Positions 48,251 through 57,246 of a stretch of DNA of 64,000 nucleotides are shown here, one piece after another. Position 1 is the stretch's first letter. Every line of letters starts with the position of its first letter. Source of the stretch: Metabacillus niabensis (GTDB taxonomy: Bacteria; Bacillota; Bacilli; Bacillales; Bacillaceae). Under the pieces are notes generated by a model. It saw nothing but the letters and a program-made list of their open reading frames with translations, ran no database searches and was not told the DNA's origin. Where the stretch lies: assembly GCF_020524345.1 (NCBI RefSeq), contig NZ_JAIVLH010000001.1:186001-250000 (forward strand), written 5' to 3'. The translations under genes were made by a program, and so were the position numbers.

Positions 48251-49448
48251 ATTAGGAACCAAACATGCATCAACTGTCCTTCATCTTACAACTGAATTTG
48301 GTGATCAGTTGATAGGAGGGCTTGGAAGGCACGTAAATGACCTTGTACAATCATGCAAAAAGGAAAATTTGACAATTATAGTTATGACCATCTCTCACAC
48401 AGAAAAAGAATCATTTTCATTTAATGGTGGTATTCATATATTTCGTTTGCTTCCTTGGCAAGAGAATTCGGCAAGCTTCCCTGATTATTTTCGAAATCTT
48501 AATTTCCGATTTACTCAATTTATTCTACAAGACCTCCACATGCAATTTGATCTTGTTCATGTTCATGATTGGTTTTTTGCGACAACTGCTTGTCAGATTA
48601 AAAAGATGCTGGGAATACCCTTCGTCTCGACAATTCATTCGACTGAGCGAGAACGAAAACAATTTAATAATGGGAGAGTTATTCCTCAAATAGTAGAATA
48701 TGAAGATCAGTTACTGCAATGTTCTGACCATATCATTGTATGTAGTGAATACATGAAAGACATTTTGTTAATACGCAAACCAAATAGACAAAAATTTATA
48801 TCCGTCATACCGAACGGCATTATTCTTAAAGATTTTACAGAGATGCTAGGTAGGGATGAAGCATTAAAAAGGTTTCCATTTATAGTAAAACCATTTTTAT
48901 TAGGAATGGGGAGATTGGTAAAAGAAAAGGGATTCCAGATTTTGATTGAGGCGTTTTCACAGATACACCGACAGTATCCAAACTTAAAACTTGTGTTAGC
49001 GGGTAGCGGACCATATGAAAATGAACTAAAAAGAATCGCAAAATTATACAGATTAGATTCAAAAGTCATATTTGTGGGCTTTCTAAACAAAATAGAACGA
49101 AATACATTACTATCTAAATGTGAAATGGTCGTGATTCCAAGCTTGTATGAACCTTTTGGTATTGTTGCATTAGAGGGTTTGGCGGCTTCCAGACCAGTTA
49201 TAGCTTTTAAAACGGGCGGGTTAAAGGAAATAGTAAAAGATAAACGTGGGATTTTGTTAGAAGGGATTTCCAGTGTTCAATTAGCTGAAAGGTTACATAT
49301 ATGCCTTCAACATCCAAAAGATGTGGAGGCTGTGGCACTGCGGGGCTACCAGGCGATGATCGATGAATATCAATGGTTTTCTATTATAAGAAGAACAATT
49401 TCCGTGTATAACAAAGTTGTAAGCAACAGAAATTTCATTAATAAGTAA
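48243..49448 (+). CDS. yqgM: GT4-family glycosyltransferase (YqgM-like)
   Basis: A 401-residue GT-B fold glycosyltransferase. The N-terminal domain opens with TTEFGDQLIGGLGRHVNDL, a glycogen-synthase-like Gly-rich loop. The C-terminal domain has MGRLVKEKGFQILIEAF and the donor-binding EPFGIVALEG (E-x7-E). The acceptor and product are unknown. It corresponds to B. subtilis YqgM by position. Its start lies inside the preceding gene (8-nt overlap). Confidence 0.88.
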   Translation: MNKLGTKHASTVLHLTTEFGDQLIGGLGRHVNDLVQSCKKENLTIIVMTISHTEKESFSFNGGIHIFRLLPWQENSASFPDYFRNLNFRFTQFILQDLHMQFDLVHVHDWFFATTACQIKKMLGIPFVSTIHSTERERKQFNNGRVIPQIVEYEDQLLQCSDHIIVCSEYMKDILLIRKPNRQKFISVIPNGIILKDFTEMLGRDEALKRFPFIVKPFLLGMGRLVKEKGFQILIEAFSQIHRQYPNLKLVLAGSGPYENELKRIAKLYRLDSKVIFVGFLNKIERNTLLSKCEMVVIPSLYEPFGIVALEGLAASRPVIAFKTGGLKEIVKDKRGILLEGISSVQLAERLHICLQHPKDVEAVALRGYQAMIDEYQWFSIIRRTISVYNKVVSNRNFINK

Positions 49449-49471
49449 AAATAATAAAATACATGTGGAAT

Positions 49472-49499
49472 TTGTTAATTAATAATGGTATTATATTAA
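49472..49499 (+). promoter_or_regulatory. Candidate sigma-A promoter for rpmG
   Basis: TTGTTA (49472-49477) and TATTAA (49494-49499) with a 16-nt spacer, about 45 nt before rpmG. Confidence 0.55.
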
Positions 49500-49545
49500 A
49501 GTCTGATTTGTTTTATAGTTTTTTTAAGTTTGGAGGGAAAGAAAC

Positions 49546-49695
49546 ATGCGTGTAAATATTACATTAGCTTGCACTGATTGTGGCGAACGTAACTATATTT
49601 CTAAAAAGAATAAACGTAATAATCCAGATCGTCTTGAGCTTAAAAAATATTGCTCAAGAGAGAAAAAAATGACAGTACACCGTGAAACAAAGTAA
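49546..49695 (+). CDS. rpmG: Ribosomal protein L33
   Basis: A 49-residue bL33 of the zinc-free-tail mixed type: [19 protein letters not shown] carries one CxxC pair, while the second pair is reduced to a single Cys (KKYCSREKK). It belongs to the 50S subunit. GGAGGGAAAG precedes the ATG. Position between yqgM and yqgN matches B. subtilis rpmGA. A terminator follows. Confidence 0.95.
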   Translation: MRVNITLACTDCGERNYISKKNKRNNPDRLELKKYCSREKKMTVHRETK

Positions 49696-49696
49696 G

Positions 49697-49727
49697 CAGT
49701 AGGATATTTATTCCTACTGTTTTTTGT
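49697..49727 (+). terminator. Terminator after rpmG
   Basis: CAGTAGGA (49697-49704) pairs with TCCTACTG (49712-49719), then TTTTTT. Confidence 0.9.
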
Positions 49728-49755
49728 TTATTTCCCATAAAAGGAGGCTCCTCAA

Positions 49756-50313
49756 TTGGAAAAGAGCCAATTAAGAGAAATGGTTAAAAAACAATTAGAG
49801 GAATTACATTCTGATACTTTCATAAAAGGCTGTGCGGACATACATAGACACTTATTTACATATAGCAAATGGAACAAGGCAAAAACGATTGCTTTAACAA
49901 TTTCTCGAGGAAGAGAAGTTGATACAAAAAACATCATTGAAGAAGCCTGGAAAGAAAGGAAACATGTTGTAGTTCCTAAGTGTGATCCAAAATCAAATAC
50001 AATGACATTTCGCAGAATTGAATCGTTTAATCAATTAGAGACAGTGTTTTTTGGTTTAAGGGAGCCAATTGTAAGCAAAACGATACCTGTAGAGCCTGAA
50101 GAGATTGATCTCATGATTGTTCCAGGTTTATGCTTTGATCAAGAAGGATATCGTATTGGATTTGGCGGCGGTTATTATGATCGTTACTTAGAGGAATATC
50201 TTGGTGATACTATTTCATTGGCATTTTCCTGTCAACTATTTAAATGTTTACCAAGAGAATTACACGATGTACCTGTCGGTGGAATAATTACAGAACTAGG
50301 AGTAGAAAAGTAA
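49756..50313 (+). CDS. yqgN: 5-formyltetrahydrofolate cyclo-ligase
   Basis: A 185-residue enzyme that converts 5-formyl-THF to 5,10-methenyl-THF with ATP. The signature RIGFGGGYYDRYL (about residues 134-146) is clear, and an N-terminal basic helix (KSQLREMVKKQLEEL) fits. The TTG start at 49756 follows AGGAGG. The DUF92 gene begins at the base after its stop. Confidence 0.95.
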   Translation: MEKSQLREMVKKQLEELHSDTFIKGCADIHRHLFTYSKWNKAKTIALTISRGREVDTKNIIEEAWKERKHVVVPKCDPKSNTMTFRRIESFNQLETVFFGLREPIVSKTIPVEPEEIDLMIVPGLCFDQEGYRIGFGGGYYDRYLEEYLGDTISLAFSCQLFKCLPRELHDVPVGGIITELGVEK

Positions 50314-51090
50314 ATGATGGTGTTGGGTGTCCTTTTTATTATTTTTCTGTCGGTTGCTGCATGGAAATCAAAAACCTTAACAAAAAGTGGGATGATTGGA
50401 GCGATGGTTGTTGGCTCAGCCATTTATGTTGGCTTTTCATGGAAGGGTATCCTTTTGCTAGGGAGTTTCTTTGTCACATCTAATATGTGGGGGAAAATAA
50501 AATCCAAACAAAAAGACTCTTTACATGATATGGTAAAAAAACATAATGAGCGGGATATTATTCAAGTTTTTGCAAATGGCGGAGTTCCGGCTTTTATAGC
50601 GATGATTTCAATAGTGGATCCTAGTAACTTTATTATTTATACAGTGTTGTTCAGTATATCATTAGCTGCGGCTAATTCAGATACTTGGGCATCAGAAATA
50701 GGAACATTAAGCAAAGGTCAACCTAGAATGCTATTCACTTCTAGAAAGGTGGAACGCGGCACGTCCGGTGCTGTTTCATTATTGGGTACATGTGCAGCGT
50801 TAGTTGGCTCGTGTTTAATCGGAGCGATAGCGGTTTTGTTATTTGATTTATCAATCAAGTATCTATTAGTCATTTGTATATTTGGTTTCCTAGGAAATAT
50901 TATTGATACGATATTAGGTCAAACCGTTCAGGTTAAATATACCTGTAGAGTTTGCCATAAAGTAACTGAAAAGAAAATACATTGTCAACAACTTGGACGT
51001 AAAACAAGTACATTTTCTTTTTTGGATAATGATGCGGTCAATATCTTATCCATTGTCTTGTCAACATGTTTATCCTTACTTATTCTATAG
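50314..51090 (+). CDS. DUF92 membrane protein
   Basis: A 258-residue multi-pass membrane protein of the DUF92 family (six to seven segments). Conserved elements include the polar FANGGVPAF motif, AAANSDTWASEIG (near residue 130) and RGTSGAVS. A cytosolic loop holds CRVCHK and a later Cys, a possible metal site. Some plant DUF92 relatives act on phytyl lipids; no bacterial role is established. AGGAG lies 8 nt before the ATG, and it is coupled to yqgN with no gap. Confidence 0.88.
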   Translation: MMVLGVLFIIFLSVAAWKSKTLTKSGMIGAMVVGSAIYVGFSWKGILLLGSFFVTSNMWGKIKSKQKDSLHDMVKKHNERDIIQVFANGGVPAFIAMISIVDPSNFIIYTVLFSISLAAANSDTWASEIGTLSKGQPRMLFTSRKVERGTSGAVSLLGTCAALVGSCLIGAIAVLLFDLSIKYLLVICIFGFLGNIIDTILGQTVQVKYTCRVCHKVTEKKIHCQQLGRKTSTFSFLDNDAVNILSIVLSTCLSLLIL

Positions 51091-51112
51091 ATAAAAAGGA
51101 TAAAAATTGCAT

Positions 51113-51137
51113 CTCCTACTAAAGATATAAATAGGAG
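51113..51137 (+). promoter_or_regulatory. Hairpin covering the yqgO Shine-Dalgarno
   Basis: CTCCTA (51113-51118) is complementary to TAGGAG (51132-51137), which is the yqgO ribosome binding site, 8 nt before the ATG. Flanking CATC/GATG pairing extends it with a bulge. It could limit yqgO translation. Confidence 0.4.
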
Positions 51138-51145
51138 GGATGAAA

Positions 51146-51313
51146 ATGAGACGATTAATTGTGCTTTTAGCTGGTTCATTTGCGATTTATCGTTATCGAT
51201 ACCGCATTGTGAATTTTGTGTTGGGTAACCAGCAGCTGCGAAGATACTTTATTAATTTATCAATGAGAGTACCTTTTATTCGAGATCGCTTTGTTAATCG
51301 GGCATTCCATTAA
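51146..51313 (+). CDS. yqgO: YqgO-like small basic protein
   Basis: A 55-residue Arg-rich protein (MRRLIVLLAGSFAIYRYRYR to FIRDRFVNRAFH) with one short hydrophobic N-terminal stretch, likely membrane-associated. No known function. It lies in the yqgO position of B. subtilis between yqgN and gluP. AGGAGGG precedes the ATG inside a small hairpin. A terminator follows. Confidence 0.78.
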   Translation: MRRLIVLLAGSFAIYRYRYRIVNFVLGNQQLRRYFINLSMRVPFIRDRFVNRAFH

Positions 51314-51324
51314 GTTTTCATTGT

Positions 51325-51356
51325 AAGCTGACGTTTATTTAGATGTCAGCTTTTTA
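51325..51356 (+). terminator. Terminator after yqgO
   Basis: AAGCTGAC (51325-51332) pairs with GTCAGCTT (51345-51352), with a T run. Confidence 0.9.
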
Positions 51357-51437
51357 CATGTTATTAACATGGAGCAGTTTTCTTTTTAATCAAATTAGGG
51401 AATTGGTATAATGAAGAAAAAATAACGGAGCGATGAT

Positions 51438-52976
51438 ATGGCGTTTGAACAGGATTTTGTCTATTGGTCATTAGTTGAACAATTAGTTGTTGACCAAAAT
51501 TATTCGATGTTAGCAATATCACAGGATGGAAATGAAATGATCCTTCAGCCTTATCGAAGAAAACAATATTCTATAATTCGATTAAGAAGAGCTGATGTTG
51601 ACTGGGGAAATACACTTGCAGTAGATATTGAACAGGCTGGAAGGAGATTTGAACAACTAATAAAAAATGGAGTAAGAGGACCAATAACAGTTTTAAATAT
51701 TTACTTTTCACCTTTAGCGCCGGTAGACGATTATCCTGAGGTCTTTGTAAAAGGATATAGCGGAGGACGTAAAGGGAATATTGATATTACTTCCATGATG
51801 ATTAGAAATGATAATCTTGAAGAAAGTATGGAAAAGATTCAACAAGCAATATCAATTCAATTAGACATCGAAACCATACTCTCCGATAAAGAGATAAATG
51901 CGGAAGATATTCAGTCTATACGAACAAAGGTTATTACTCATCAGAAAGATATGAGGGATGCTGAAAGAAAGTTATTTCAAAATGGGAAACCATTCTTCAC
52001 AAACATTTTTTTAGCACTCCAGATTGTTATGTTTCTTATTTTAGAGCTTAATGGAGGAAGTACAAATACTGAAACATTAATACAGTATGGTGCTAAGTTT
52101 AATCCTCTAATCTATGAAGGTGAATGGTGGCGTTTTGTTTCTCCGATTCTTTTACATATAGGTTTTTTACATTTACTTATGAATAGCTTTGCTTTGTTTT
52201 ACATAGGACCAGCTGTAGAACGTGCATATGGAAAATGGAAATTCTTGTTCATTTATTTAGTTGCTGGTGTTTCAGGTTCAATGGTCAGCTTTGCATTTAG
52301 TCCATTTTTATCAGCAGGAGCCTCTGGAGCTATTTTTGGTTGTTTTGGGGCATTGTTATATCTTGCTGTATACAATCGGAAAGTTTTTTTTAGAACAATG
52401 GGCTCTAACTTATTAATAGTTGTAGGGATTAATTTAGCCTTAGGCTTTGTCATTCCTAATATTGATAATGCCGGCCACATTGGAGGATTAATCGGTGGCT
52501 TTTTAGTTGCGCTTATTGTACAGCTACCACATCAGAAAAAAGTATTAATTAGACTAATTGGGATTGTTGGCACAGTTGTGCTCTTATTTGGATTGTTTCA
52601 ATACGGAATGAGCCAAGCAAAGGAGCAATATCCCGAATATATTGCATTACAAGGTCAAGAACTTATTCAAAATGAGAAGTTTGAAGAAGCTTATCTATAT
52701 CTTAGTAAATCGATTTCTGATGATCATAACTCAACTGATGTCATATTTTTAGCTTCTGTAGCAGCCATCCAATTGCAAAAGTATGATGAAGCAATGGATT
52801 ATCTGCAACGTATCATTTCAGATGATGACAGTTATCATCAAGCCCATTATAATTTAGCTCTTTTATACGCTAATCAGCAAAATATTGATCAAGCGATTGA
52901 AGAAGTCACAAAAGCATTAAAATATGATCCAGATAATAAAAGATATCAAGCGTTGAAAGATGAATTAACTCGCTAA
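51438..52976 (+). CDS. gluP: Rhomboid intramembrane protease GluP (YqgP)
   Basis: A 512-residue rhomboid protease. An N-terminal cytosolic domain (1-180) precedes seven membrane segments. The catalytic serine is in GASGAIFG (Ser296) and the catalytic histidine in NAGHIGG (His347); the HLLMNSFALF element is also present. A C-terminal TPR region (about 400-510) follows. In B. subtilis YqgP cleaves the magnesium transporter MgtE with help from FtsH. GGAG lies upstream of the ATG. The 3' end overlaps a convergent gene by 4 nt. Confidence 0.95.
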   Translation: MAFEQDFVYWSLVEQLVVDQNYSMLAISQDGNEMILQPYRRKQYSIIRLRRADVDWGNTLAVDIEQAGRRFEQLIKNGVRGPITVLNIYFSPLAPVDDYPEVFVKGYSGGRKGNIDITSMMIRNDNLEESMEKIQQAISIQLDIETILSDKEINAEDIQSIRTKVITHQKDMRDAERKLFQNGKPFFTNIFLALQIVMFLILELNGGSTNTETLIQYGAKFNPLIYEGEWWRFVSPILLHIGFLHLLMNSFALFYIGPAVERAYGKWKFLFIYLVAGVSGSMVSFAFSPFLSAGASGAIFGCFGALLYLAVYNRKVFFRTMGSNLLIVVGINLALGFVIPNIDNAGHIGGLIGGFLVALIVQLPHQKKVLIRLIGIVGTVVLLFGLFQYGMSQAKEQYPEYIALQGQELIQNEKFEEAYLYLSKSISDDHNSTDVIFLASVAAIQLQKYDEAMDYLQRIISDDDSYHQAHYNLALLYANQQNIDQAIEEVTKALKYDPDNKRYQALKDELTR

Positions 52977-53845
52977 TTGTTGATATTTTGAATGAACTGA
53001 AAAGGTGTTCCATCTTCAGATTGAATGATAACAATTAAATGAGAACGATCTTTTGCGAAAAGAAGGAGAGGCATTGTACTACCAATTGGTTCAATGATCT
53101 TTCCTTCTTTTGTTTTTAAACCTAAAAAGTAATTTTTATATAGACCTTCCCACAAACTGCCAATTACCTCTTGACTTTTTTCTTCGGAAAATCCCGGTAA
53201 TGGACGGGTTTGATAATGAGAAAGCTCAACAAGGGGAATTGGATTGTATCGATTTTTATCAATTTTGAAATGTTGAAGTAATTCATTCCAACTAAATTCT
53301 AAATGTTGTTCTGCTACTTTATCTAGGATATCCTTCCACTCTTGTTCTTCTTCTGTTTGAGGTGTTTTAAATGAAAAGAGTTTGGTAAACTCTGAGTCAA
53401 TGACATACAAATGGTCAGTGGACATTTTTTGTACACTTCTTATTTCATCTTCATTCAAGTGAACTTCACCGTAATGCAAACTTATCGCTTCGTAGTGGCT
53501 GCTGTCTTCTCCGCTTACTTTGTTGAACTGTGCCAGCTTTTGGCTTTGGTCTTCCCATTCTGATAAAGTTTTTACAAGTTTTCCGTCTGAAAAGAGAAGC
53601 GATAAGTCTTGTCTTAGAAAGGCTTGTTTATCAGTAATAGATGTTACGTCCCACTCAATCATGTACTCATCATCATCTTTTTTGTCAACAAAGTGTAATA
53701 GAGTAGAAGCTTTTGTAAATGAAACTGTATCAGTAATAGGGAAAAAAATAATACTTTCACGTGCATTTTGACCTTTAAAAAAATATAGAAACATAGATGT
53801 ACATAAGGCAAGAAGGATTAATAACATCCATTTTTTATTCTTCAT
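52973..53845 (-). CDS. Hypothetical membrane-anchored protein
   Basis: A 290-residue protein with one N-terminal membrane helix (WMLLILLALCTSMFLYFF) and a polar, acidic outer part with no family that I recognise. There is no lipobox and no cysteine cluster in the outer part. The start at 53845 follows CGGAGTG by about 8 nt; GTG 53854 is in frame but overlaps that site. It is convergent with gluP (4-nt overlap of stop regions, no room for a separate terminator) and divergent from the GerA-like gene. Confidence 0.78.
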   Translation of the reverse strand: MKNKKWMLLILLALCTSMFLYFFKGQNARESIIFFPITDTVSFTKASTLLHFVDKKDDDEYMIEWDVTSITDKQAFLRQDLSLLFSDGKLVKTLSEWEDQSQKLAQFNKVSGEDSSHYEAISLHYGEVHLNEDEIRSVQKMSTDHLYVIDSEFTKLFSFKTPQTEEEQEWKDILDKVAEQHLEFSWNELLQHFKIDKNRYNPIPLVELSHYQTRPLPGFSEEKSQEVIGSLWEGLYKNYFLGLKTKEGKIIEPIGSTMPLLLFAKDRSHLIVIIQSEDGTPFQFIQNINN

Positions 53846-53996
53846 TTCAATCACTCCGGGAAAGACAGGTTGCTAAAATTGTATGTGCAAATGTACGAAT
53901 ATATGAGTACAAGCAGGAAAGAAAATATACAGGTATGTTTTACCAAATTTCCGTCAATGATGAGTAACAAATAGTGAAACGAAATGGAGTAAACAA

Positions 53997-55460
53997 ATGT
54001 CTTATGAAGTTGATAAAAAAATAGCGACAAAAAGTTTACAAGAAAATACAGCTTATTTAAGTGAGCGTCTGGGAGTTAAAAAAAGTTTTGACGTAATTCA
54101 ATTAGATGTTGAGTATGCCGGGCGTGAAATGGCTTTATTTATGGTCGATGGCTTTGTTAAGGATGATATTCTTCATTACTTAATGAAGTATTTATCAGAG
54201 CTGACACCGGAACAAATTGAAGAACATACACTAGAAAAATTACTGAAAACGTATATTCCTTATGTTGAAATTGATAAAACAGATGATTTAAATACTGTTG
54301 TGCAAACAGTTTTAGCAGGTCCAACAGCTCTTGTTATCGATGGAATTGATCAAATCATCTTAATTGACGCCCGAACATATCCTGTACGAGGACCTCAAGA
54401 GCCTGATATGGAACGTGTTGTTCGTGGATCAAGAGATGGATATGTCGAAACAATTGTATTTAATACAGCCTTAACTAGAAGACGGGTAAGAGACCGGTCA
54501 TTAAGAATGGAATATTTACAGGTGGGAAGACGATCAAAAACAGATGTGGTTGTTTGTTACCTAGAAGATATTGCAGATTTGTCACATGTAGAAGACCTAA
54601 AGAATTCTTTGCAGGCAATTGACACAGATGGTCTTCCAATGGGTGAAAAAACAATAGAAGAGTTTATTTCAGGTAGGCATTTAAATCCGTATCCTGTTGT
54701 GAGATATACAGAAAGACCTGATACTGCGGCAGCACATCTTTATGAAGGTCATGTAATAGTTTTTGTTGATGGTTCACCAAGTGCCCTTATCACTCCAACA
54801 ACATTTTGGCATCATTTACAGCATGCTGAGGAATATCGAAATAAACCAATAGTTGGGGCTTATTTGCGAATTGTTCGATTTATTGCCGTATGGGCATCAA
54901 TTTTTATTTTGCCGCTTTGGTATTTATTGGCGAAACATCAGGAACTACTGCCCGATAATATAAAGTATATCGGGATAGAGGATGCGGGTCAGGTCCCATT
55001 ACTTGTGCAATTTTTGCTAATTGAATTAGGAATAGATATCCTGAGGATGGCTGCTATACATACACCATCATCCTTAGCTACTGCATTGGGATTAGTGGCA
55101 GCCCTAATGGTTGGTCAAGTAGCCGTTGAGGTAGGGTTGCTTACTAATGAAGTTATATTGTATTTGGCCATTGCAGCGATAGGTACATTTGCAACTCCTA
55201 GTTATGAGTTAGGTCTGGCTAATAGAATATATCGAATCATTTTATTGATTTTTACTGCTTGGTTGGGTGTAATTGGTTTTGTTGTTGGAATTACAGGGTG
55301 GATCATTATGCTTTCACGTATGAAATCATTTAATGTACCTTACTTATATCCATTTATTCCTTTTAACTATCGGGCAATGCGGGATGTATTATTTCGCTCC
55401 CCAATGCCCTTGAAAAACAGAAGACCACCTTTCTTGCATCCCCAGGATCCGGACAGGTAA
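53997..55460 (+). CDS. GerA-family spore germination protein, SpoVAF-like
   Basis: A 487-residue GerA/SpoVAF family protein. The N-terminal cytosolic domain (about 1-290) contains the family block RTYPVRGPQEPDMERVVRGS and RDGYVETIVFNTALTRRRVR; about five membrane segments follow (290-440) and a short C-terminal tail. Such proteins sit in the spore inner membrane and act in germination and ion or dipicolinate release. SpoVAF normally ends the spoVA operon; here it stands alone with no GerB or GerC partner. No clear ribosome binding site (AATGGAG) or sigma-G promoter was identified. Confidence 0.85.
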   Translation: MSYEVDKKIATKSLQENTAYLSERLGVKKSFDVIQLDVEYAGREMALFMVDGFVKDDILHYLMKYLSELTPEQIEEHTLEKLLKTYIPYVEIDKTDDLNTVVQTVLAGPTALVIDGIDQIILIDARTYPVRGPQEPDMERVVRGSRDGYVETIVFNTALTRRRVRDRSLRMEYLQVGRRSKTDVVVCYLEDIADLSHVEDLKNSLQAIDTDGLPMGEKTIEEFISGRHLNPYPVVRYTERPDTAAAHLYEGHVIVFVDGSPSALITPTTFWHHLQHAEEYRNKPIVGAYLRIVRFIAVWASIFILPLWYLLAKHQELLPDNIKYIGIEDAGQVPLLVQFLLIELGIDILRMAAIHTPSSLATALGLVAALMVGQVAVEVGLLTNEVILYLAIAAIGTFATPSYELGLANRIYRIILLIFTAWLGVIGFVVGITGWIIMLSRMKSFNVPYLYPFIPFNYRAMRDVLFRSPMPLKNRRPPFLHPQDPDR

Positions 55461-55476
55461 CTTAAATAGCAAAAGA

Positions 55477-55506
55477 CAGGCTCAAATATAATGAGCCTGC
55501 CTTTTG
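55477..55506. terminator. Bidirectional terminator between the GerA-like gene and cstA
   Basis: CAGGCTCA (55477-55484) pairs with TGAGCCTG (55492-55499), with T-rich flanks for the convergent genes. Confidence 0.85.
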
Positions 55507-55507
55507 T

Positions 55508-56938
55508 TTAAGCTGCTTTTTCAAAAGGAATAGGATTACTTTTATGACGTTTCAGTTGGATTAAGAACCAGATAAATACAGCTAAAAAGATGAATGCACC
55601 GCAAATCATTGAAGTTTGATAAGAAAGTTGGAACCCTTCCGGTGCATAAAAGATATATGATCCTGTGACAGCTGTCATAAAGAATGCGGGAACAGTGGAT
55701 ATCCAATGAAACTTCCCGTTTTTCAATAAATACATCGTTGCTGTCCATAACATAACTGTTGCAACAACCTGGTTTGTCCATCCAACATAACGCCATAAAA
55801 ATGTGTAGTCCATTTGTGTTAATAAATAAGTTGGAACAACTACTGGAATCGTCATAAGAATTGTTTTCATTTTTGAATCGAAGTTACCGAACTTACTTAC
55901 TAATTCGACGAGCATCATTCGTGATGAACGTAAAGCAGTATCACCTGTTGTAATAGGTAAAATGATAACCCCTAAAATCGCTAATATACCTCCAAATTGT
56001 CCTAACGTTGTTTTGCTAATTTCATTGACAACACCTGCTGTTCCTCCCTCTGCTAGTGCTCCTTGAAGCCCGTCCGTACCTCCAAAGAAAGTCATTCCAG
56101 CGGCAGCCCATATTAATGCGATAATCCCTTCTGCAACCATTGCACCGAAGAATACTTTTCTCCCATCACTTTCTTTTTTAAGTGTACGGGCCAATATCGG
56201 ACTTTGTGTACTGTGAAAGCCGGATATTGCACCACAAGATATTGTGACCATTAAAAGAGGCCAAACAGGAATTTCTCCAGGATGCAGATTTTCGAAAGTA
56301 AGGTTAGGTATCGAATGATCCATAAAAAATAAGGCAAAGCCAATTGACACAGCCATAATAATTAAAATGAAACCTAAAATAGGATAGATCTTTCCAATCA
56401 ATTTGTTTATTGGAAGTATAGCAGCTAAAACAAAATAAGCAAAGATAAGCAATAATGAAGTTGAATAGCTTAAAGGAGTAAGCTGTTCAACCAATTGTGC
56501 TGGACCAGCTGTAAATGCAGCTGCAACTAATATCATCAGAATGATTGAAACAATATTAATCACTGTTTTTACCGTTTTTCCTAAATAACGACCAACCAGT
56601 GTGGGATACTGCTCTCCACCATGTTTAATTGAAAGCATTCCGGAAAAATAATCATGTACAGCCCCTGCAAATAAACAACCAATTACGATCCAAATAAATG
56701 CAACTGGACCATATAAAGCCCCCATAATGGCTCCGAAGATAGGTCCAAGCCCCGCAATATTTAAAAGTTGAATCAAAGAAGCTTTCCACCAGCTCATTGG
56801 CATATAATCCAGGCCATCAGTTTTTGTAAAAGCAGGTGTGATCCGAGCGTCATCTATTCCAAAAACTCTTTCAACCACTTTTGAATATATGAAATATCCT
56901 GAAATTAATAGTACTACTGATAATAGGAATGTAGCCAT
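55508..56938 (-). CDS. Carbon starvation CstA-family transporter
   Basis: A 476-residue protein of the shorter CstA class with about 13 membrane segments. Family elements include GPIFGAIMGALYGPVAF, GAVHDYFSGMLS and SCGAISGFHSTQSPI. CstA-type proteins take up peptides or pyruvate; the substrate here is unknown. GAGGGGG precedes the ATG on the minus strand. It sits divergent to yqgQ-glcK, and no LytS/LytT-type sensor is nearby. B. subtilis CstA is longer and lies elsewhere. Confidence 0.9.
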   Translation of the reverse strand: MATFLLSVVLLISGYFIYSKVVERVFGIDDARITPAFTKTDGLDYMPMSWWKASLIQLLNIAGLGPIFGAIMGALYGPVAFIWIVIGCLFAGAVHDYFSGMLSIKHGGEQYPTLVGRYLGKTVKTVINIVSIILMILVAAAFTAGPAQLVEQLTPLSYSTSLLLIFAYFVLAAILPINKLIGKIYPILGFILIIMAVSIGFALFFMDHSIPNLTFENLHPGEIPVWPLLMVTISCGAISGFHSTQSPILARTLKKESDGRKVFFGAMVAEGIIALIWAAAGMTFFGGTDGLQGALAEGGTAGVVNEISKTTLGQFGGILAILGVIILPITTGDTALRSSRMMLVELVSKFGNFDSKMKTILMTIPVVVPTYLLTQMDYTFLWRYVGWTNQVVATVMLWTATMYLLKNGKFHWISTVPAFFMTAVTGSYIFYAPEGFQLSYQTSMICGAFIFLAVFIWFLIQLKRHKSNPIPFEKAA

Positions 56939-57169
56939 TTGTGTTCCCCCTCACGATACACGTTGTAATAAGTAACATTATTTTAAACTTGTATTTATTA
57001 AAATTCAATATATTTTTTAGAAAAAATAAATTATTCAGAAAAATTTATAGATGCTTATGTTTATTGATGTCGAAAATTTGGCTTTGTACAGATCGTGGAG
57101 TTTTTTTGTATATCGAAATATTATTAAAAGGAAATCATAAAAATATATTCATCAATTAATAAGGATATT

Positions 57170-57183
57170 TTTAAACGTTTTCT
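57170..57183 (+). promoter_or_regulatory. Weak cre-like site before the yqgQ promoter
   Basis: TTTAAACGTTTTCT has the palindromic core AAACGTTT of a CcpA site but lacks the flanking TG and CA. It abuts the -35 at 57183 in the 414-nt cstA-yqgQ gap (56939-57352). Confidence 0.3.
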
Positions 57184-57210
57184 TGACGCTTCGTTGTTTT
57201 TCTTTATACT
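57183..57210 (+). promoter_or_regulatory. Sigma-A promoter for yqgQ-glcK
   Basis: TTGACG (57183-57188) and TATACT (57205-57210) with a 16-nt spacer. It predicts a leader of about 135 nt before yqgQ. The first part of the gap (56939-57169) is AT-rich and shows nothing else that I can support. Confidence 0.72.
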
Positions 57211-57246
57211 TTATAGTAGTACTAAATTAATAGTGTAAAGTGATTT

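Noticed and set aside
48707-49090. 127-codon open frame on the minus strand inside the glycosyltransferase gene
   Set aside because: Antisense shadow; the plus-strand protein has full GT4 motifs.
53855-53996. Sigma-G promoter for the GerA-like gene
   Set aside because: Several partial -35/-10 matches exist, but none has both elements at correct spacing.
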